Notes under the pieces: generated by a model
Databases searched by the model: none
Seen by the model: only the letters and a program-made list of their open reading frames with translations
Told to the model about the DNA's origin: nothing
In this document: piece after piece, positions 32,430 through 44,095 of the stretch
Layout: every line of letters starts with the position of its first letter
Position numbering within the stretch: position 1 is the first letter of the stretch
Program-made: the position numbers and the translations under genes
Source: Diadophis punctatus similis
Lineage: Eukaryota > Chordata > Lepidosauria > Squamata > Dipsadidae
Reading direction: 5' to 3'
Length of the DNA stretch: 64,000 bases
Assembly: GCA_023053685.1 (NCBI GenBank)
Contig: JALIGW010000059.1
Coordinates: forward strand, 2,737,501-2,801,500

Positions 32430-35400
32430 CAGGGAAAAGGAACAAGAACTTAACTTATTATCAGTAAATATCAATGGATTAAATTCACCTACAAAGAGGA
32501 AACGTGTATTGCTTGACCTTAAGAAACAAAACAAAGATATAATATGTATGCAAGAGGTCCACATAAAGAAAGAAGCTGAAAAACTATTAAACTACCCAAA
32601 ACTAGGGAAATTATATTGTGCCCTACCGCAGACAAAAAAAAGAGGAATTGCAATATATATAAAAAGTCACGTAAACTCAAAATTAATATATGCGGACGAG
32701 GAAGGCAGGATTTTAATAGTGGAAATAGAAATAGGGAAAAAACGCATCCTGATTGTCGCGATATATGCACCAAATAAACAACAAAAAAAATTCTATTCAA
32801 AATTACACAAAATAATAGTGGATATAGAATGGGAAAACATTTGCATCATAGGAGACTTTAATGCGATTGTAGACAATAAAATGGACTACAATGGTATAAA
32901 CAGGAAAAAAATTAGAAGACAACTACCAAACACCTTTTTCAATATGATTAGCGAACTAGACCTAAAAGACATATGGAGGAAATTGAATCCAACCAAAAAG
33001 CAATACACGTTTTACTCGAACCCCCATCAATCTTGGTCGCGCATAGATATGATTTGGACAAATACTGAAATGATAATAGATGTTGATTATATTGATATTC
33101 TACCCAACAAATGGGCTGACCATCATCCAGTGGTATTAAGATTGAAAGGACGGAGGAAAAAAGCATGTCGTTGGTCTCTTAACACAAATATCTTACCCGA
33201 AAAAGAATATTGTCTAAAAATCGAAAAAGAATTAAAAAATTTTTTCAAAGAAAATATCAAAGAACAAACCTCAACCCAAAATACATGGGACACGATGAAA
33301 GCTTATTTTAGAGGCTTAACTATAGCATATATGATAAAGAAAAATAAGGAAAAAAAAGCTAAATTAGAGGATTTAAACTCTAAACTTAAAGAACAAGAAA
33401 CTTTACTACAAAAAGACCCATCCAATCATAAGTACAAAGAAGCAAGAGACCTTATAAAACACAAAATCAATTTGGAAACCCAGGAGGAGATAAGCCAAAA
33501 TATTAAAAGAATGAGGCAAAATTATTTCGAACATGCAAACAAACCTGGAAGATGGTTAGCCCATAAACTTAGGAAAGAAAGAGCAAAAAGAACAATCCAA
33601 CAACTTAAGGACAAAGAGGGAAAGCTCCACAACGAAACCGAAGAAAAAAAGAAGATAATCCAAGACTTCTACGCAGCTCTATACGGAAGGACAGAAATCC
33701 AACAAGAAAACATCCATGAATACCTCGACACAACAGACCTACCAATCTTGCCGGAGGAAAAAAGGGTAGTATTAAATAAAGAAATCACAATTGAGGAATT
33801 AAGGACGGCCATTAAAAAACAAAAAAACAACAAAACACCTGGACCAGATGGGCTTCCAGCGGAGATATAGAAAAAACTTCAAAATACTCTAGAAAATGAA
33901 ATGTTAGAACTATACAACGAAGCACTAAACCAAGCCAAAATACCAAAATCATGGGAAGAAACATATATAACCCTTATTCCAAAAGAAGATACAGACAGGA
34001 CAATGATAAAAAATTATAGACCAATCTCATTATTAAATTCGGACTACAAAATTTTTTCAACTATATTGGCAGAAAGATTAAAAATAATTCTAAATCAAAT
34101 GATACATTCGGATCAAAATGGCTTTCTCCCAAAAAGACAAATTCGGAACAATACAAGAATAATAATGAACGTGTTAGAATACTATGAAACCTACTCTAAT
34201 CAACAATTGGCTCTAATATTCATCGATGCACAGAAAGCCTTTGACAATTTGGACTGGAAATTTTTTATTACACAATTAAAATATATGAAATTCGGCGACA
34301 AATTTATTCAAACAATAGAAACCATATACTCCACACAAATTTGCAAGGATCCTAATTAACGGCGATATGACTGACTCAATAGAAATTTAAAAAGGCGTAA
34401 GACAGGGTTGCCCTCTATCCCCTTTATTGTTCATATTTGCTTTAGAAACCCTGCTAAATCAAATTAGGAAAAACTCTGATATAGAAGGATTGAAAATTAG
34501 GAAGGAAGAATACAAGATACAAGCATTCGCAGATGATATGGTTTTCATTCTGGAAAATCCCCAAAGCTCCGGACCCGAAACTATGAAGGAAGTAGAAAGA
34601 TTCGGAAAGGTGGCTGGCTTAAAAATTAACAAAGACAAAACAAAAATAATAACTAAAAATTGTTCACAGAGACAAGATAAGAAATTAGAGGAACTACTAG
34701 GGATTCAAACAACCAAAAAAATAAAATATTTAGGAATTTGGATAACGGCTAAATGTACAACAATAAAGGAAGATAACTACATTAAATTACTACATAAAAT
34801 TCAAAAAGATTTGGAATTATGGTCCAAACTACAAATCTCTTTAATTGGAAAAATAGCCACAATTAAAATGAATGTCCTACCTAAATTGTTATATCTATTC
34901 CAAACTGCACCAACAAAATTAGGAAATAAATTCTATACAGATTTAGACAAAATAATATTGAAATTTATCTGGTCAGGAAAAAAAGCAAGAATTAAAAAAA
35001 AACTATTACATGATAAGAGAATAAGGGGTGGCTTTGGACTACCAGACTGGAAATCATACCATCAAGCAGCAACAATAACCTGGATAAAAGAATGGGTGAC
35101 ACTTACAAATAAAAGAATTCTGACAATTGAAGGGCACGATCTACAAATTGGCTGGCACAACTTTATTTGGGAGGGAAAACATCATATACACAAATACTTC
35201 CAAAGACACCACATTAGAGGAACACTACTGGAAGATTGGCTGGAAATTAAACACAAACACTACATCCAAATGCCCAAATGGATATCTCCTATGGAAGCCC
35301 TAATATACCCCAATTTGCTAGACCTGAACAAGAAAATTACCTATAACGAACTATTAGATGAACATAATAACTTAAAAACAAGAGATGATTTGGCACTACA

Positions 35401-36169
35401 AGGAAAAAAGATTGATTGGTGGCCATACTTACAAATTCAGAAAAAATATAAAAAAGATATATTACAATTTGGTTTTCAGGAAAAAAATCAAGAATTAGAT
35501 AAAATCTTACTAGGCCCGGAGGATAAAATAATATCAAAATTATATAATTGTATTATCAAGGTAAAATTGGAAGAGGAAGTAGTAAAAGAGGTAATGATAA
35601 CATGGGCACAAAATTTTGGCTACAATATTGAATTAGATTTATGGGATCAAATATGGAACCAAAATTATAAAATGACAATGGCCGCATCCTACAAAGAAAA
35701 TATGTACAAAATGTTCTACAGATGGCACCTACCCCCGGCAAGATTGGCAAAAATGTTTCCACATTTGTCACCGAAATGTTGGAAGTGTAAACAGGAGTAC
35801 GGAACTTACTATCACATGTGGTGGACATGTTCAGAAATCAAAAAATACTGGAAAAAAATACAGAAGTGGATTGAAGAGATTACAAAACAAAAGGTAGACC
35901 TTAAACCGGAAACTTTCTTATTAGGCATAATGAAAACAAAAATAGATAAACCAACTCACTATCTCATACTTCACATAATCACAGCAGCCAGAATATTATA
36001 CGCACAACACTGGAAAACAGATATAATACCCACTAACACAATGTTAATAACTAAGATCTTAGACTGCGCAGAAATGTCCAGATTAACAATGAAAATACAA
36101 GATAAAGAAGACTTAGAATATTACAAAATTTGGGATAATTGGTATAAATGGATGGAAAATAAACAATAA
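32365..36169 (+). pseudogene. L1 ORF2 (endonuclease and reverse transcriptase), broken
   Basis: The endonuclease begins near 32450 with LLSVNINGLNSPTKRKR, then IICMQEVHIKK, IIGDFNAIVD, SRIDMIWTN and WADHHPVVL. RT begins with KTPGPDGLPAEI (33837), then YRPISLLNSDYKI, GVRQGCPLSPLLF and the active site AFADDMVFIL (about 34526-34555). A cysteine-rich end, CWKCKQEYGTYYHMWWTC, lies at about 35776-35830. The frame has a TAG at 33868-33870, a +1 frame change near 34343 (QIC region) and a TAA near 34388, so it is inactive. The first in-frame ATG (32365) overlaps ORF1 by 65 bp. No closer ATG precedes the endonuclease, so the true start is uncertain. Confidence 0.93.
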
Positions 36170-36360
36170 AATAAACAAATTAATTACTTTAAAGGTGATA
36201 ATGATCAAATCGAGAAAGACTGATGATAAGCTAGGGATAAAACAAGTCAGATATTGAAATGACACGATACGCAAATGCTGTAATAAATTTATACAAATTT
36301 TTTTTTCTCTTTTCTATTTTTCCTTACTGTATTTATATTTATGTACATATATTTTTTGTA

Positions 36361-36393
36361 TGTGTGTATGTGTGTGTGTGTGTGTGTGTGTGT
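36361..36393 (+). repeat. TG microsatellite in L1 3' UTR
   Basis: A nearly perfect run of TG dinucleotides with two TATG interruptions. Confidence 0.9.
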
Positions 36394-36833
36394 CAATATA
36401 TAGCTCTTTTTTTTTCTGTATCCATATATTTAGAACACTATTAAATATGAAAATATACAATAACAAATAAGATGAATTTATGTATAGATACCTATATAAG
36501 TATACATATATATATATGCACACGTCTTTTTTTTTACGCTGTTTTTTGTATGGTTTTTTTTTCTTTTCTTTTGCTTTTGTATTATGTCTTTTCGTATTTT
36601 TGTATATTTTAAAACAACTCAATAAAACTATTTTTTTTTTAAAAAAATAGAGGAAAATGGGTTACTGTAATCACTTTCCAATATCGTGCCCTGCTGTTTC
36701 TAACTGACAAGCAAAGTCAATGGGGGAAGCCAGATTCACTGAACAATTGCAGTGATTCATTTAACCCTGGCAAAAAAAGGTAAAATTAAACATGATTCAC
36801 TTAACAACTGCTTAACTTACCAATGGAAAGTCT

Positions 36834-37198
36834 GTAGAGATTCTCAGTCATCCAGGTCATGGTTGTCCCAAAGGTGCTTTTTCAGGAGGCAACTGGACTT
36901 TCTTGTTTTTTCTTGAAGACGTTGAATGGTGTGGAAGTAGGAATGGACTTCCAGAGGTGGCAGGGGGGGATTGCAAACTACAGGAACCAGGAGCACTACT
37001 CAGGTGACCCTGAGGACACAGATAAAACTCCAAGTGCTTCAATGACCCTCTAAAAGGATGCAAATGACCAGCGGTCTGCAAGGAATATAAATCCTTCCAT
37101 TCCCCACTATCCTGTCAGAGCTGAAGAAGCTTCTTGGATGAGAAGCAAAACGTCTTCAAACAGAAAACAAAGTCCAGTTGCCTCCTGAAAAAGCACCT
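36834..37198. repeat. Hairpin (fold-back) repeat, copy 3, long form
   Basis: It begins with GAGATTCTCAGTCATCCAGG, shared with the copy near 16380. The left arm from 36870 (CCCAAAGGTGCTTTTTCAGG...) and the right arm ending at 37198 (...CCTGAAAAAGCACCTTTGGG) match over about 55 bp. They enclose about 230 bp, including GAAGAAGCTTCTTGGATGAG next to the right arm. Copy 1 at 13135 has the same parts in a shorter, opposite layout. No ORF. Confidence 0.75.
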
Positions 37199-37275
37199 TT
37201 GGGATTACCAGTGGAAACTTCTCAATTTATTTATTTTATTTTATTTTATTTATTTGTCAAATAGTACAAGGTAGC

Positions 37276-37545
37276 CAGGGGTGGGTTCCTCCCAGTTCCT
37301 CCCAGTTCACCCGAACCGGTAGCGACCCGCTGGTGATGTCACTGTTCTGCTGCTTGAAAGAGGGCCCTCCCTCCCGCCCCTGGGTTTATACTGACCTTTA
37401 TTCTTTCCGAAGCCCAGCTGATCAGCTCCTCAGCTGTGTTTCGGGCTGATTTTTAGCTTCTGAGCATGCGCCGAAGCAAAATTGCAAAATGTGCACTTCT
37501 GTCGCGATGCGAACCGGTGGGGAAGGTAAGTAGAACCCACCCCTG
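37276..37545. mobile_element. hAT MITE with perfect 8-bp TSD
   Basis: A 270-bp element with ends CAGGGGTGGGTTC and GAACCCACCCCTG, and perfect TSDs of AAGGTAGC (37268-37275 and 37546-37553). GAACCGGT motifs occur near both ends. No ORF. Confidence 0.93.
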
Positions 37546-37658
37546 AAGGTAGCAAGTATAAGTATGAACATAAACATGAACAAAGGAAGTAAATACAGAT
37601 AAATGGGGACAGTAAGACACGGACGGTAGGCACGCTGGTGCGCTTATGCACGCCCCCT

Positions 37659-37922
37659 TTATGGACCTCTTAGGAATGGGGTGAGGTCCACGGTAGACAG
37701 TTTAAGGTTGAAGCTGCGAGGGTTTGAGGTTGTAACAACGGAGTCGGGTAGAGCATTCCAGGCGTTGACCACTCTGTTGCTGAAGTCATATTTTCTGCAA
37801 TCAAGTTTGGAGCGGTTTACCTTGAGTTTGTATTGATTGTTTGCTCGTGTATTATTGTGGTTGAAGCTGAAGAAGTCGTTGACAGGTAAGATGTTGTAGC
37901 AGACTGTTAGAACCCTTTTCAA
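37659..37922 (-). pseudogene. C-terminal end of a LINE ORF2
   Basis: An 87-codon frame with LDCRKYDFSNRVVNAWNALP followed by a short NPRSFNLKL block. This is the C-terminal signature found after the RT in many LINE proteins of the CR1/Rex/Jockey group (YDFSNRVVNxWNxLP). The RT itself is absent by truncation. It stops at LRG P near 37659. Confidence 0.65.
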
Positions 37923-37930
37923 ACGATTGG

Positions 37931-38344
37931 GTGTGTTAATATATGATTAAGCCACAAATCATTGTTATGTGTATATTGCTTTAAATGCATTGTGGATGAT
38001 TACTATATAAGCAAGCAAGAGAGCATGCTCAATGTGGTTGGTGGTTTATGGTTCAGTGTGGTTTAGTGTGGTGAGTGGTGTTTGACGGTGTGTTCCGGAT
38101 TGAAGATTCTCTGCTGCTTTACTGATGAGTAGATTACTTTATGGCTGTGTGAAATTGCTGTGAAAAGAAGAGTAACTATCTGTGATAGTATAGAATTAAG
38201 TGATAGCTGTAATCTTTGTTTGTGAGTTAACACAAAGATAGGCAAGAAGAAGAAACTTTGCATTGACTGAATAACTGTGTATGACTTGGACTTCCTATTT
38301 AACTTTGCTACTATTCAAGTAAAAACTATTTTGTACATACTAAA
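37931..38344. other. Non-coding stretch, possible solo LTR
   Basis: No gene. It starts near TGTTAATATATGATTAAGCC, has ACTATATAAGCAAG (38002-38015) as a TATA-like box, and ends in a GT/AT-rich region. This layout resembles a solo LTR, but no TSD was found and the family is unknown. Confidence 0.3.
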
Positions 38345-38420
38345 GATAATAATAATAACAACAGAGTTGGAAGGGACCTTGGAGGTCTTCTAGTCCAACC
38401 CCCTGCCTAGGCAGGAAACC

Positions 38421-41343
38421 CTATACTACTTCAGACAAATGGTTATCCAACATCTTCTTAAAAACTTCCAGTGTTGGAGCATTCACAACTTCTGGAGGCA
38501 AGCTGTTCCACGGATTAATTGTTCTAACTGTCAGGAAATTTCTCCTTAGTTCTAAGTTACTTCTCTCCTTGATTAGTTTCCACCCATTACTTCTTGTTCT
38601 ACCTTCAGGTGCTTTGGAGAATAGTTTGACTCCCTCTTCTTTGTGGCAACCCCTGAGATATTGGAACACTGCTATCATGTCTCCCCTGATCCTTCTTTTC
38701 ATTAAACTAGACATACCCAGTTCCTGCAACCGTTCTTCATATGTTTTAGCCTCCAGTTCCCTAGTCATCTTTGTTGCTCTTCTCTGCACTCTTTCTAGAG
38801 TCTCAACATCCTTTTTACATTGTGGTGACCAAAACTGAATGCAGTATTCCAAGTGTGGCCTTACCAAGGCATTATAAAGTGGTATTAACACTTCGCGTGA
38901 TCTTGATTCTATCCCTCTATTAATGCAGCCTACAATTGTGTTGGCTTTTTTTGGCAGCTGCTGCACACTGCTGGCTCATATTTAAATGGTTGTCCACTAG
39001 GACTCCAAGATCCCTCTCACAGTTACTACTGTTGAGCAAGGTACCACATATACTGTACCTGTGCATTTTGTTTTTCTTGCCTAAATGTAGAACCTTACTT
39101 TTTTCACCATTGAATTTCATTTTGTTTGATAGCGCCCAATGCTCAAGTCTGTCAAGATCCTTCTGTATCTTGAGCCTATCTTCTGGAGAGTTGGCTATTC
39201 CTGCCAGTTTGGTGTCATCTGCAAATTTGATGAGTTCCCCATCTATCCCCTCGTCCAAGTCATTGATAAAGATGTTGAAGAGTACTGGGCCTAAAACAGA
39301 GCCTTGGGGTACTCCACTGCATACTTCCCTCCATGTAGATGCAGTTCCATTGAGCACTACACGTTGAGTGCGGTTGGTTAGCCAGTTTTGAATCCATCTG
39401 ATGGTGTTGCTGTCCATCCCACATTTTTCTACTTTATCTAGAAGTAGGTTATGGTCTACTTTATCAAATGCCTTACTGAAGTCCAAGTAAACCACATCGA
39501 CAGCATTCCTCTGGTCCACTAATTTTGTCACTTTGTCAAAGAATGTAATAAGATTAGTCTGGCATGATCTGTTTTTGACAAACCCATGTTGGCTTTTGGT
39601 TATTACTTTGTTTGCTTCTAGGTGTTCATTGATTCGTTGCTTGATTATCTTTTCCAGAATCTTCCCTGGTATTGAGGTCAGGCTGATAGGTCTGTAGTTT
39701 CCTGGATCTGTTTTTTTCCCTTTTTTGAAGATGGGAACTACATCAGCTCTTTTCCAGTCCTCTGGCAGTTCCCCGGTGCTCCAGGATCTTTGAAAGATAT
39801 AGTTCAGTGGTTCTGAGATCTCATCTGCCAGTTCCTTCAGAACCTTGGGGTGTAATCCATCTGATCCTGGTGATTTGAATTCGTCTAGGGTAGACAGGTG
39901 TTCCTTTACCATTTTCTTCCCTATTTTAACTTGTGTTCCTAATATGTTTTTTGTGATGCTGTTTTTGATAGGTTGGACTGTTTTTTCCCTTTGTGTAAAG
40001 ACAGATGCAAAATACGTGTTAAGTAGCTCTGCTTTCTCCCTGTTGCTTGTCACCTTCTTGCCACTTTCTCCCTGCAATGGACCAATTGTTTCCTTGACTT
40101 TTTTCTTATTTTTAATATGTTGGAAGAAGCTTTTTTTGTTACTTTTTACTTTTGTCGCAAGCCTTTGTTCATTGTGAGCCTTAGCTTTCCTCACTTCATC
40201 TTTACAGGCTCGGGCTATTTGCTGGTATTCTGCCTTAGTTATTTCCCCTTCTTTCCACTTTTTATACTTGTCCTGTTTGTCTTTCAATTTGTCAGAGAGT
40301 TCTTTATGCAGCCATGCTGGTTTCTTTTGAGACCTATTATTTTTCTTCTTCATTGGTATTGTGCTAGTCTGGGCTTTTATAATCTCACTTTTCAAAATTT
40401 CCCAAGCTTCTTGAGTTGTTTTCCCCTTGAGGATTCTCATCCATGGAATCTTTCCCAAGTTCTCTCTAAGTTTATTGAGATTAGCTCTCTTAAAGTCCAA
40501 GACTCTAGTTTGATTTTGTTCTACTGCTTGTGCTTGCATAATGTTGAATTCCAATATTGCATGATCACTTGCCCCCAAGGTTCCTTTAGCTTCAACACCG
40601 TCTATTATTTCATCTCTGTTAGTGAGAATTAAGTCCAATATAACTGATCCCCTTGTTCCCTTCTCTACTTTTTGGGAAACAAAATTGTCTGCTAGGTTTG
40701 TTAGGAACCTGTTGGATCTTCCACTTGGAGCAGAGTTTGTCTCCCAGTTGATGTCAGGGTAGTTAAAATCCCCCATTACTATTGTGATGTGCTTCCTACA
40801 TACCTTAGTTAGCTGACTAGCAAAAAGTTCATCTACTTCCTCTGTTTGGTTGGGTGGCCTGTAGTATAGACCTATGGCAATGTCATTTCGCTCCCCTTTA
40901 ATATTGACCCAAATGCATTCAAGATGATTTTCATTATTGTTGTGCTCTATTTTTGTAGAGATGTAGTTATTTCTTGCGTATATTGCAACTCCACCTCCTC
41001 TTTTATTTGGTCTGTTTCTTTTAAATAATTTAAATCCCTCTAGCTGTATATTCCATTTGTCAGTTTCATCCCACCAAGTTTCCGTTATGGCAACTATATC
41101 ATATCTTCCCTCATTTACTTGAATTTCTAATTCTCCCTGTTTATTCCTCATACTCTGTGCATTGGTGTATAGACATTTAAGTCCATTTTGATTGACCCTG
41201 TGTTTATTGTCTACATAACCTGTGTTGTGCCTGACTGCCCCTACTTTCTTGCCACCTGTTTGATTAGTGCACATGGTATGGCACTCACTATTAAATGCTT
41301 GGCTTTGCTTGACAGCAGAGCTGATAAACTTACCCGCACACAC
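38421..41343 (-). pseudogene. CR1 ORF2, endonuclease and RT, one base from intact (copy B)
   Basis: An 807-codon frame (41343-38920) holds the endonuclease (LKCLYTNAQS, AITETWWDETD, GDFNYPDINW, GASDHAILEF) and the RT (LDFSKAFDKVDHNLLL, GVPQGSVLGPVLFN, active site KFADDTKLAG). The remaining C-terminal 181 codons (38966-38421) lie in another frame. The switch is explained by a T7 run (38946-38952) where copy A has T6, a single inserted base. No other stop is seen. The encoded protein would cut target DNA and reverse-transcribe CR1 RNA. The first ATG used here, MCAGKFISS, may not be the true start. Confidence 0.93.
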
Positions 41344-41432
41344 ATCTATGTTGTGTACACTGTTAACCCTATTAATTTTAGATTGCTGGGGACAGAAATG
41401 ATCTGTATCAATTAATTCTCTGTCCCCGCTGT

Positions 41433-42448
41433 TCAGTTTAAATGTTTATCCAGGAAATCTCTGAATTTAATACCAAGTAGCTCAGTCCCTTTCTTTGATG
41501 GATGCAAACCATCTCTTTTGTACAGTTTTTCATTGGACCAGCTGCAGACATCATGACTAATAAAACCAAAGTTTTCCCTTTTACACCACTCCTTTAGCCA
41601 CACATTAAACTCTGCTACACATTGGCCTTTCCCTTTTTGTTCCTTATATACTGGTAAAACCTCTGAAAAGTTAAGCCTACAACCTATACTACTAAGTTCA
41701 TACCCCAAGCTCTGGAAGTCATTCTGCACAGAAAGTACATCTTTTTGGGACAGATCATTTGTGCCAAGATGTATAATAGCATCAACATCACAGTCCTTAC
41801 TGGCATTCTTGACAATCTTAAGAATGCGCCTCTTGTCTCTGCTGGCAGTAGCACCTGGCAGACACCTGACCTCTTTCAAAACCTCGATATCCTTTCCTAT
41901 CCTTTACATCCCTTACAATTGAATCACCAACCAGAAGGTGGCTTCTCTTTTTGGATACCTTGCTGCTCTTGTGTGTCTGATGTGTAATACCTGATTCACA
42001 CTTTCCACTTTCCAAAATAAGTTCTTCATCTCGGGCCACGATCCCCTGCTTATTTGAGTTATCATTATCACAACTACCTTGACCTGTCGCTTTAGTGTCT
42101 TTATTAAGGTCAGCAAGGGCACTATATCTGTTATGCTGGGACACAGTAAAAGCTTTGTGTTTATGGTGCACAGCTCTCACCCTGCCAGATCCCACAGTTG
42201 TCCATACTGCCCTTCTCCTGCGGGATCTTTGTGGTAGAGGGGGCTGATAGTGCGGCAGCTCATTAGTGAGGAATGGCTGAGTTTGGCACTTAATTTCTGC
42301 TTGCAGAGCACAGATTAAAGATTCTAGATAGGTAATATGTCCACGTAGACTAGTAATTTGTTTACAAAGAGGACAGTATCCAAATTTGAAAAGAGTACTT
42401 CAAAACACAGCTGTAAAACAATTATTACACTGAACTAAGCCAGTCATT
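41433..42448 (-). pseudogene. CR1 ORF1 with zinc-finger and SGNH esterase-like domain
   Basis: Read on the minus strand from ATG 42448 (MTGLVQCNNC). An N-terminal zinc-finger-like region pairs CNNC with CPLC about 20 residues later. A basic linker (PQRSRRRRAVWTT) follows. The C-terminal part is an SGNH hydrolase/esterase-like domain: block I LLVGDSIVRDV, block III IIHLGTNDLS and block V GLHPSKKGTELL with the catalytic-type D/H. CR1 ORF1 proteins are known for this layout. A TGA near 42403 and a frameshift near 41875 interrupt it. The stop lies at 41433, next to the point where CR1 copy A is truncated. Confidence 0.85.
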
Positions 42449-42831
42449 TTGAAATAAAATAAAATCACAATCTTAAGCACACTAACCCTGAATGTATTAT
42501 TACTATTTTTGGTTTATAGTTATATGATTCGCGCGCCGTTAGGCGCGCGGGTTGCTACTTTTTTCCTCTTTCTCTCAGTCAGATTCACAAGTTTCAGCCA
42601 GGAGCCCCACCCCCTGCTTCTGTGAGTTTAAACTGTCATAGAGATCAGGCAAACTTAAGTGTCTTGGATGTATGTCCTCAGATATCATGGTATCAAGGCA
42701 AATGAGGGTTCTTCTAAATGCAGTCTTCTCCATCCCCCATTATGAGGGAAGGTCTAGTTTGCTTTGCTATACCTCTTAGCAAGAGGGGTGGGCGGTTTTC
42801 AATTCATTCATCTCTCTCACCTTCCTTTTAG

Positions 42832-42884
42832 CCTGTGGTGAAGTTACTGCATAACAGAAGTAATAACAAGTATTCCTATACCAG
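42832..42884 (+). CDS. Host gene, internal coding exon (first seen)
   Basis: A 53-bp exon preceded by CCTTCCTTTTAG and followed by GTGAGC. It encodes PVVKLLHNRSNNKYSYT plus two bases of the next codon. The phase fits exactly with the next exon (AG plus T gives serine). I do not recall the gene name with confidence; it is not a transposon protein. Earlier exons were not found between 36650 and 42832 and may lie further upstream or be too short to see. Confidence 0.8.
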
Positions 42885-43025
42885 GTGAGCTATGGTCCTG
42901 TTGTCAAAATAGGATGACCTTGGGATTGTTGCTATCTCCCAGGACCAGGTCATCCACTGGTCCCATTTCTTTAGTAGTATCTACACCATTGTTTTCTTCT
43001 TTCTCCCCCCCCCCACCCCCCAAAG

Positions 43026-43221
43026 TAACTCTGATGGCAACTTACTGAAGAATATCGAACTGTTTGACAAACTAGCTCTGAGGTTCAACGGACGAGTGCT
43101 TTTCATCAAAGACATTCTTGGGGATGAGACCTGCTGCTGGTCATTCTATGGGCAGGGCCGCAAGATTGCAGAGGTTTGCTGTACTTCCATTGTCTATGCC
43201 ACCGAAAAGAAGCAGACCAAG
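43026..43221 (+). CDS. Host gene, penultimate coding exon
   Basis: A 196-bp exon between a polypyrimidine tract plus AAAG and the donor GTAAGG. It encodes [20 protein letters not shown] followed by [26 protein letters not shown] and [15 protein letters not shown], ending in phase 0. The sequence looks like a compact beta-rich domain without low complexity, and codons show no decay. The 141-bp intron before it (42885-43025) has GT-AG ends. It gives the impression of a conserved nuclear or adaptor protein, but I will not assign a function. Confidence 0.85.
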
Positions 43222-44095
43222 GTAAGGTGTGGCCAGTCCTCAGGCCTCCAAATATGAAGCTTTGATTTTCTAATACAGGTAGTCCTCAACGTACAACCAC
43301 AGTTGAGCCCAACATTTCTGTTGCTAAGTGAGAAATTTGTTAAGTGAGTTTTGCCCCATTTTATGACTTTTCTTGCCACGTTTGTTAAGTGAATCACTGC
43401 AGTTGTCGAATTAGTAGCATGGTTGTTAAGTGAATCTGGTTTCTCCATTGACTTTGCTTGTGAGAAGGTTGCAAAAGGTGACCACAAGACGCCAGGACAC
43501 TGCAACTGTCATAAATGTGAGTCAATTGCAGCAGGTCATTTATGGCCGTTTGCAGCATTATGTGGTCACATGACCACAAGTTACAACATCTTTTGCCAAA
43601 AACCAGTGTTTGCTTCCAATGCCCACTGCGGATAATGGGTTTCCTTAACAACTGTGATGATTCATTGAACAACCACTATAGGAAAACAATAACCTCATAA
43701 AACTGAGTCAGTCATAGGACCAGCCTAATCAGCATGACTTACAACTGTAATTCCAGGCTCAATTACAGTTGTAAGTTGAGGACTATCTGTATGTTTTGGT
43801 GTCTTCATATGGGAATGTAAACTCTTAAAGAAAATAGCCCTTCCTAAATCCAATTAAACATGTAAGAAGACTAAACTAGAGGACTGTCTAGTCTAGAAGT
43901 CTGTCCTTGTGATAGCTAACAAGATGCTTAAACTCACAGAAAGGACACAAGGCAGTAGTTACCTCTAGTTTGTGTTCTTCAGCAACTGGTATTGAGCATA
44001 TTACTAGAGGTTAATTACATTGCTTCCAGTTTGAACAGGGGATCCCATAGTGAGACTGAAGACTTGCTTCATCCTGCTTTCCCTTGGGTGTACAG
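43222..44095 (+). other. Host gene intron with MITE
   Basis: Starts GTAAGG and ends TGTACAG. More than half of it is the Tc1/mariner-type MITE at 43276-43789. Confidence 0.8.
43276..43789. mobile_element. Tc1/mariner-type MITE in host intron
   Basis: A 514-bp element with ends CAGGTAGTCCTCAACGTACAAC and GTTGTAAGTTGAGGACTATCTG (20 of 22 match, read as inverted repeats), flanked by TA on both sides (43274-43275, 43790-43791). TA target duplication suits Tc1/mariner. The interior has repeated TTGTTAAGTGA motifs. A related degraded piece seems present at about 36715-36825 (GTCAATGGGGGAAGCCAG...CTTAACAACTG). Confidence 0.7.

Larger units (their letters stand above)
30108..36649 (+). mobile_element. 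Full-length L1 LINE with target-site duplication
   Basis: A 6542-bp L1 bounded by a perfect 14-bp TSD, GAGGAAAATGGGTT (30094-30107 and 36650-36663). It has a GC-rich 5' UTR of about 1.2 kb, ORF1, ORF2, an AT-rich 3' UTR with a TG repeat, and a terminal AATAAAACT plus short T and A runs. It inserted a few bases downstream of the hAT MITE, inside that MITE's TSD region. ORF1 is intact and ORF2 is broken. Confidence 0.95.
37225..37930 (-). mobile_element. LINE 3' fragment of uncertain family
   Basis: A minus-strand LINE end with a TTTA/TTTTA tail (37225-37256) and the protein remnant at 37659-37922. A hAT MITE sits in its 3' UTR. The protein motif is typical of the C-terminal end of CR1/Rex-group LINE ORF2, but the family could not be fixed. 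Confidence 0.65.
38345..42620 (-). mobile_element. CR1 LINE copy B, nearly full length
   Basis: Antisense CR1 with the 3' end at 38363 and an AAT tail (38345-38362), ORF2 (38421-41343), an inter-ORF spacer, ORF1 (about 41433-42448) and a GC-rich 5' UTR with the palindrome CGCGCGCC...GGCGCGCG near 42531-42551. The 5' limit, about 42550-42640, is uncertain. It lies 0.2-0.3 kb upstream of the first recognised host exon, in opposite orientation to the host gene. Confidence 0.9.

Noticed and set aside
32304..32800. Minus-strand ORFs across the L1 ORF1/ORF2 junction
   Set aside because: Shadows of L1 coding sequence without their own motifs.
42560..42831. A further host exon upstream of 42832
   Set aside because: CTCTCTCAG and other splice-like motifs occur, but no open frame with supported donor was found, and part of it is probably CR1 5' UTR.
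43194..43672. ORFs on both strands within the intronic MITE
   Set aside because: They lie entirely in a TA-flanked MITE and do not resemble transposase.
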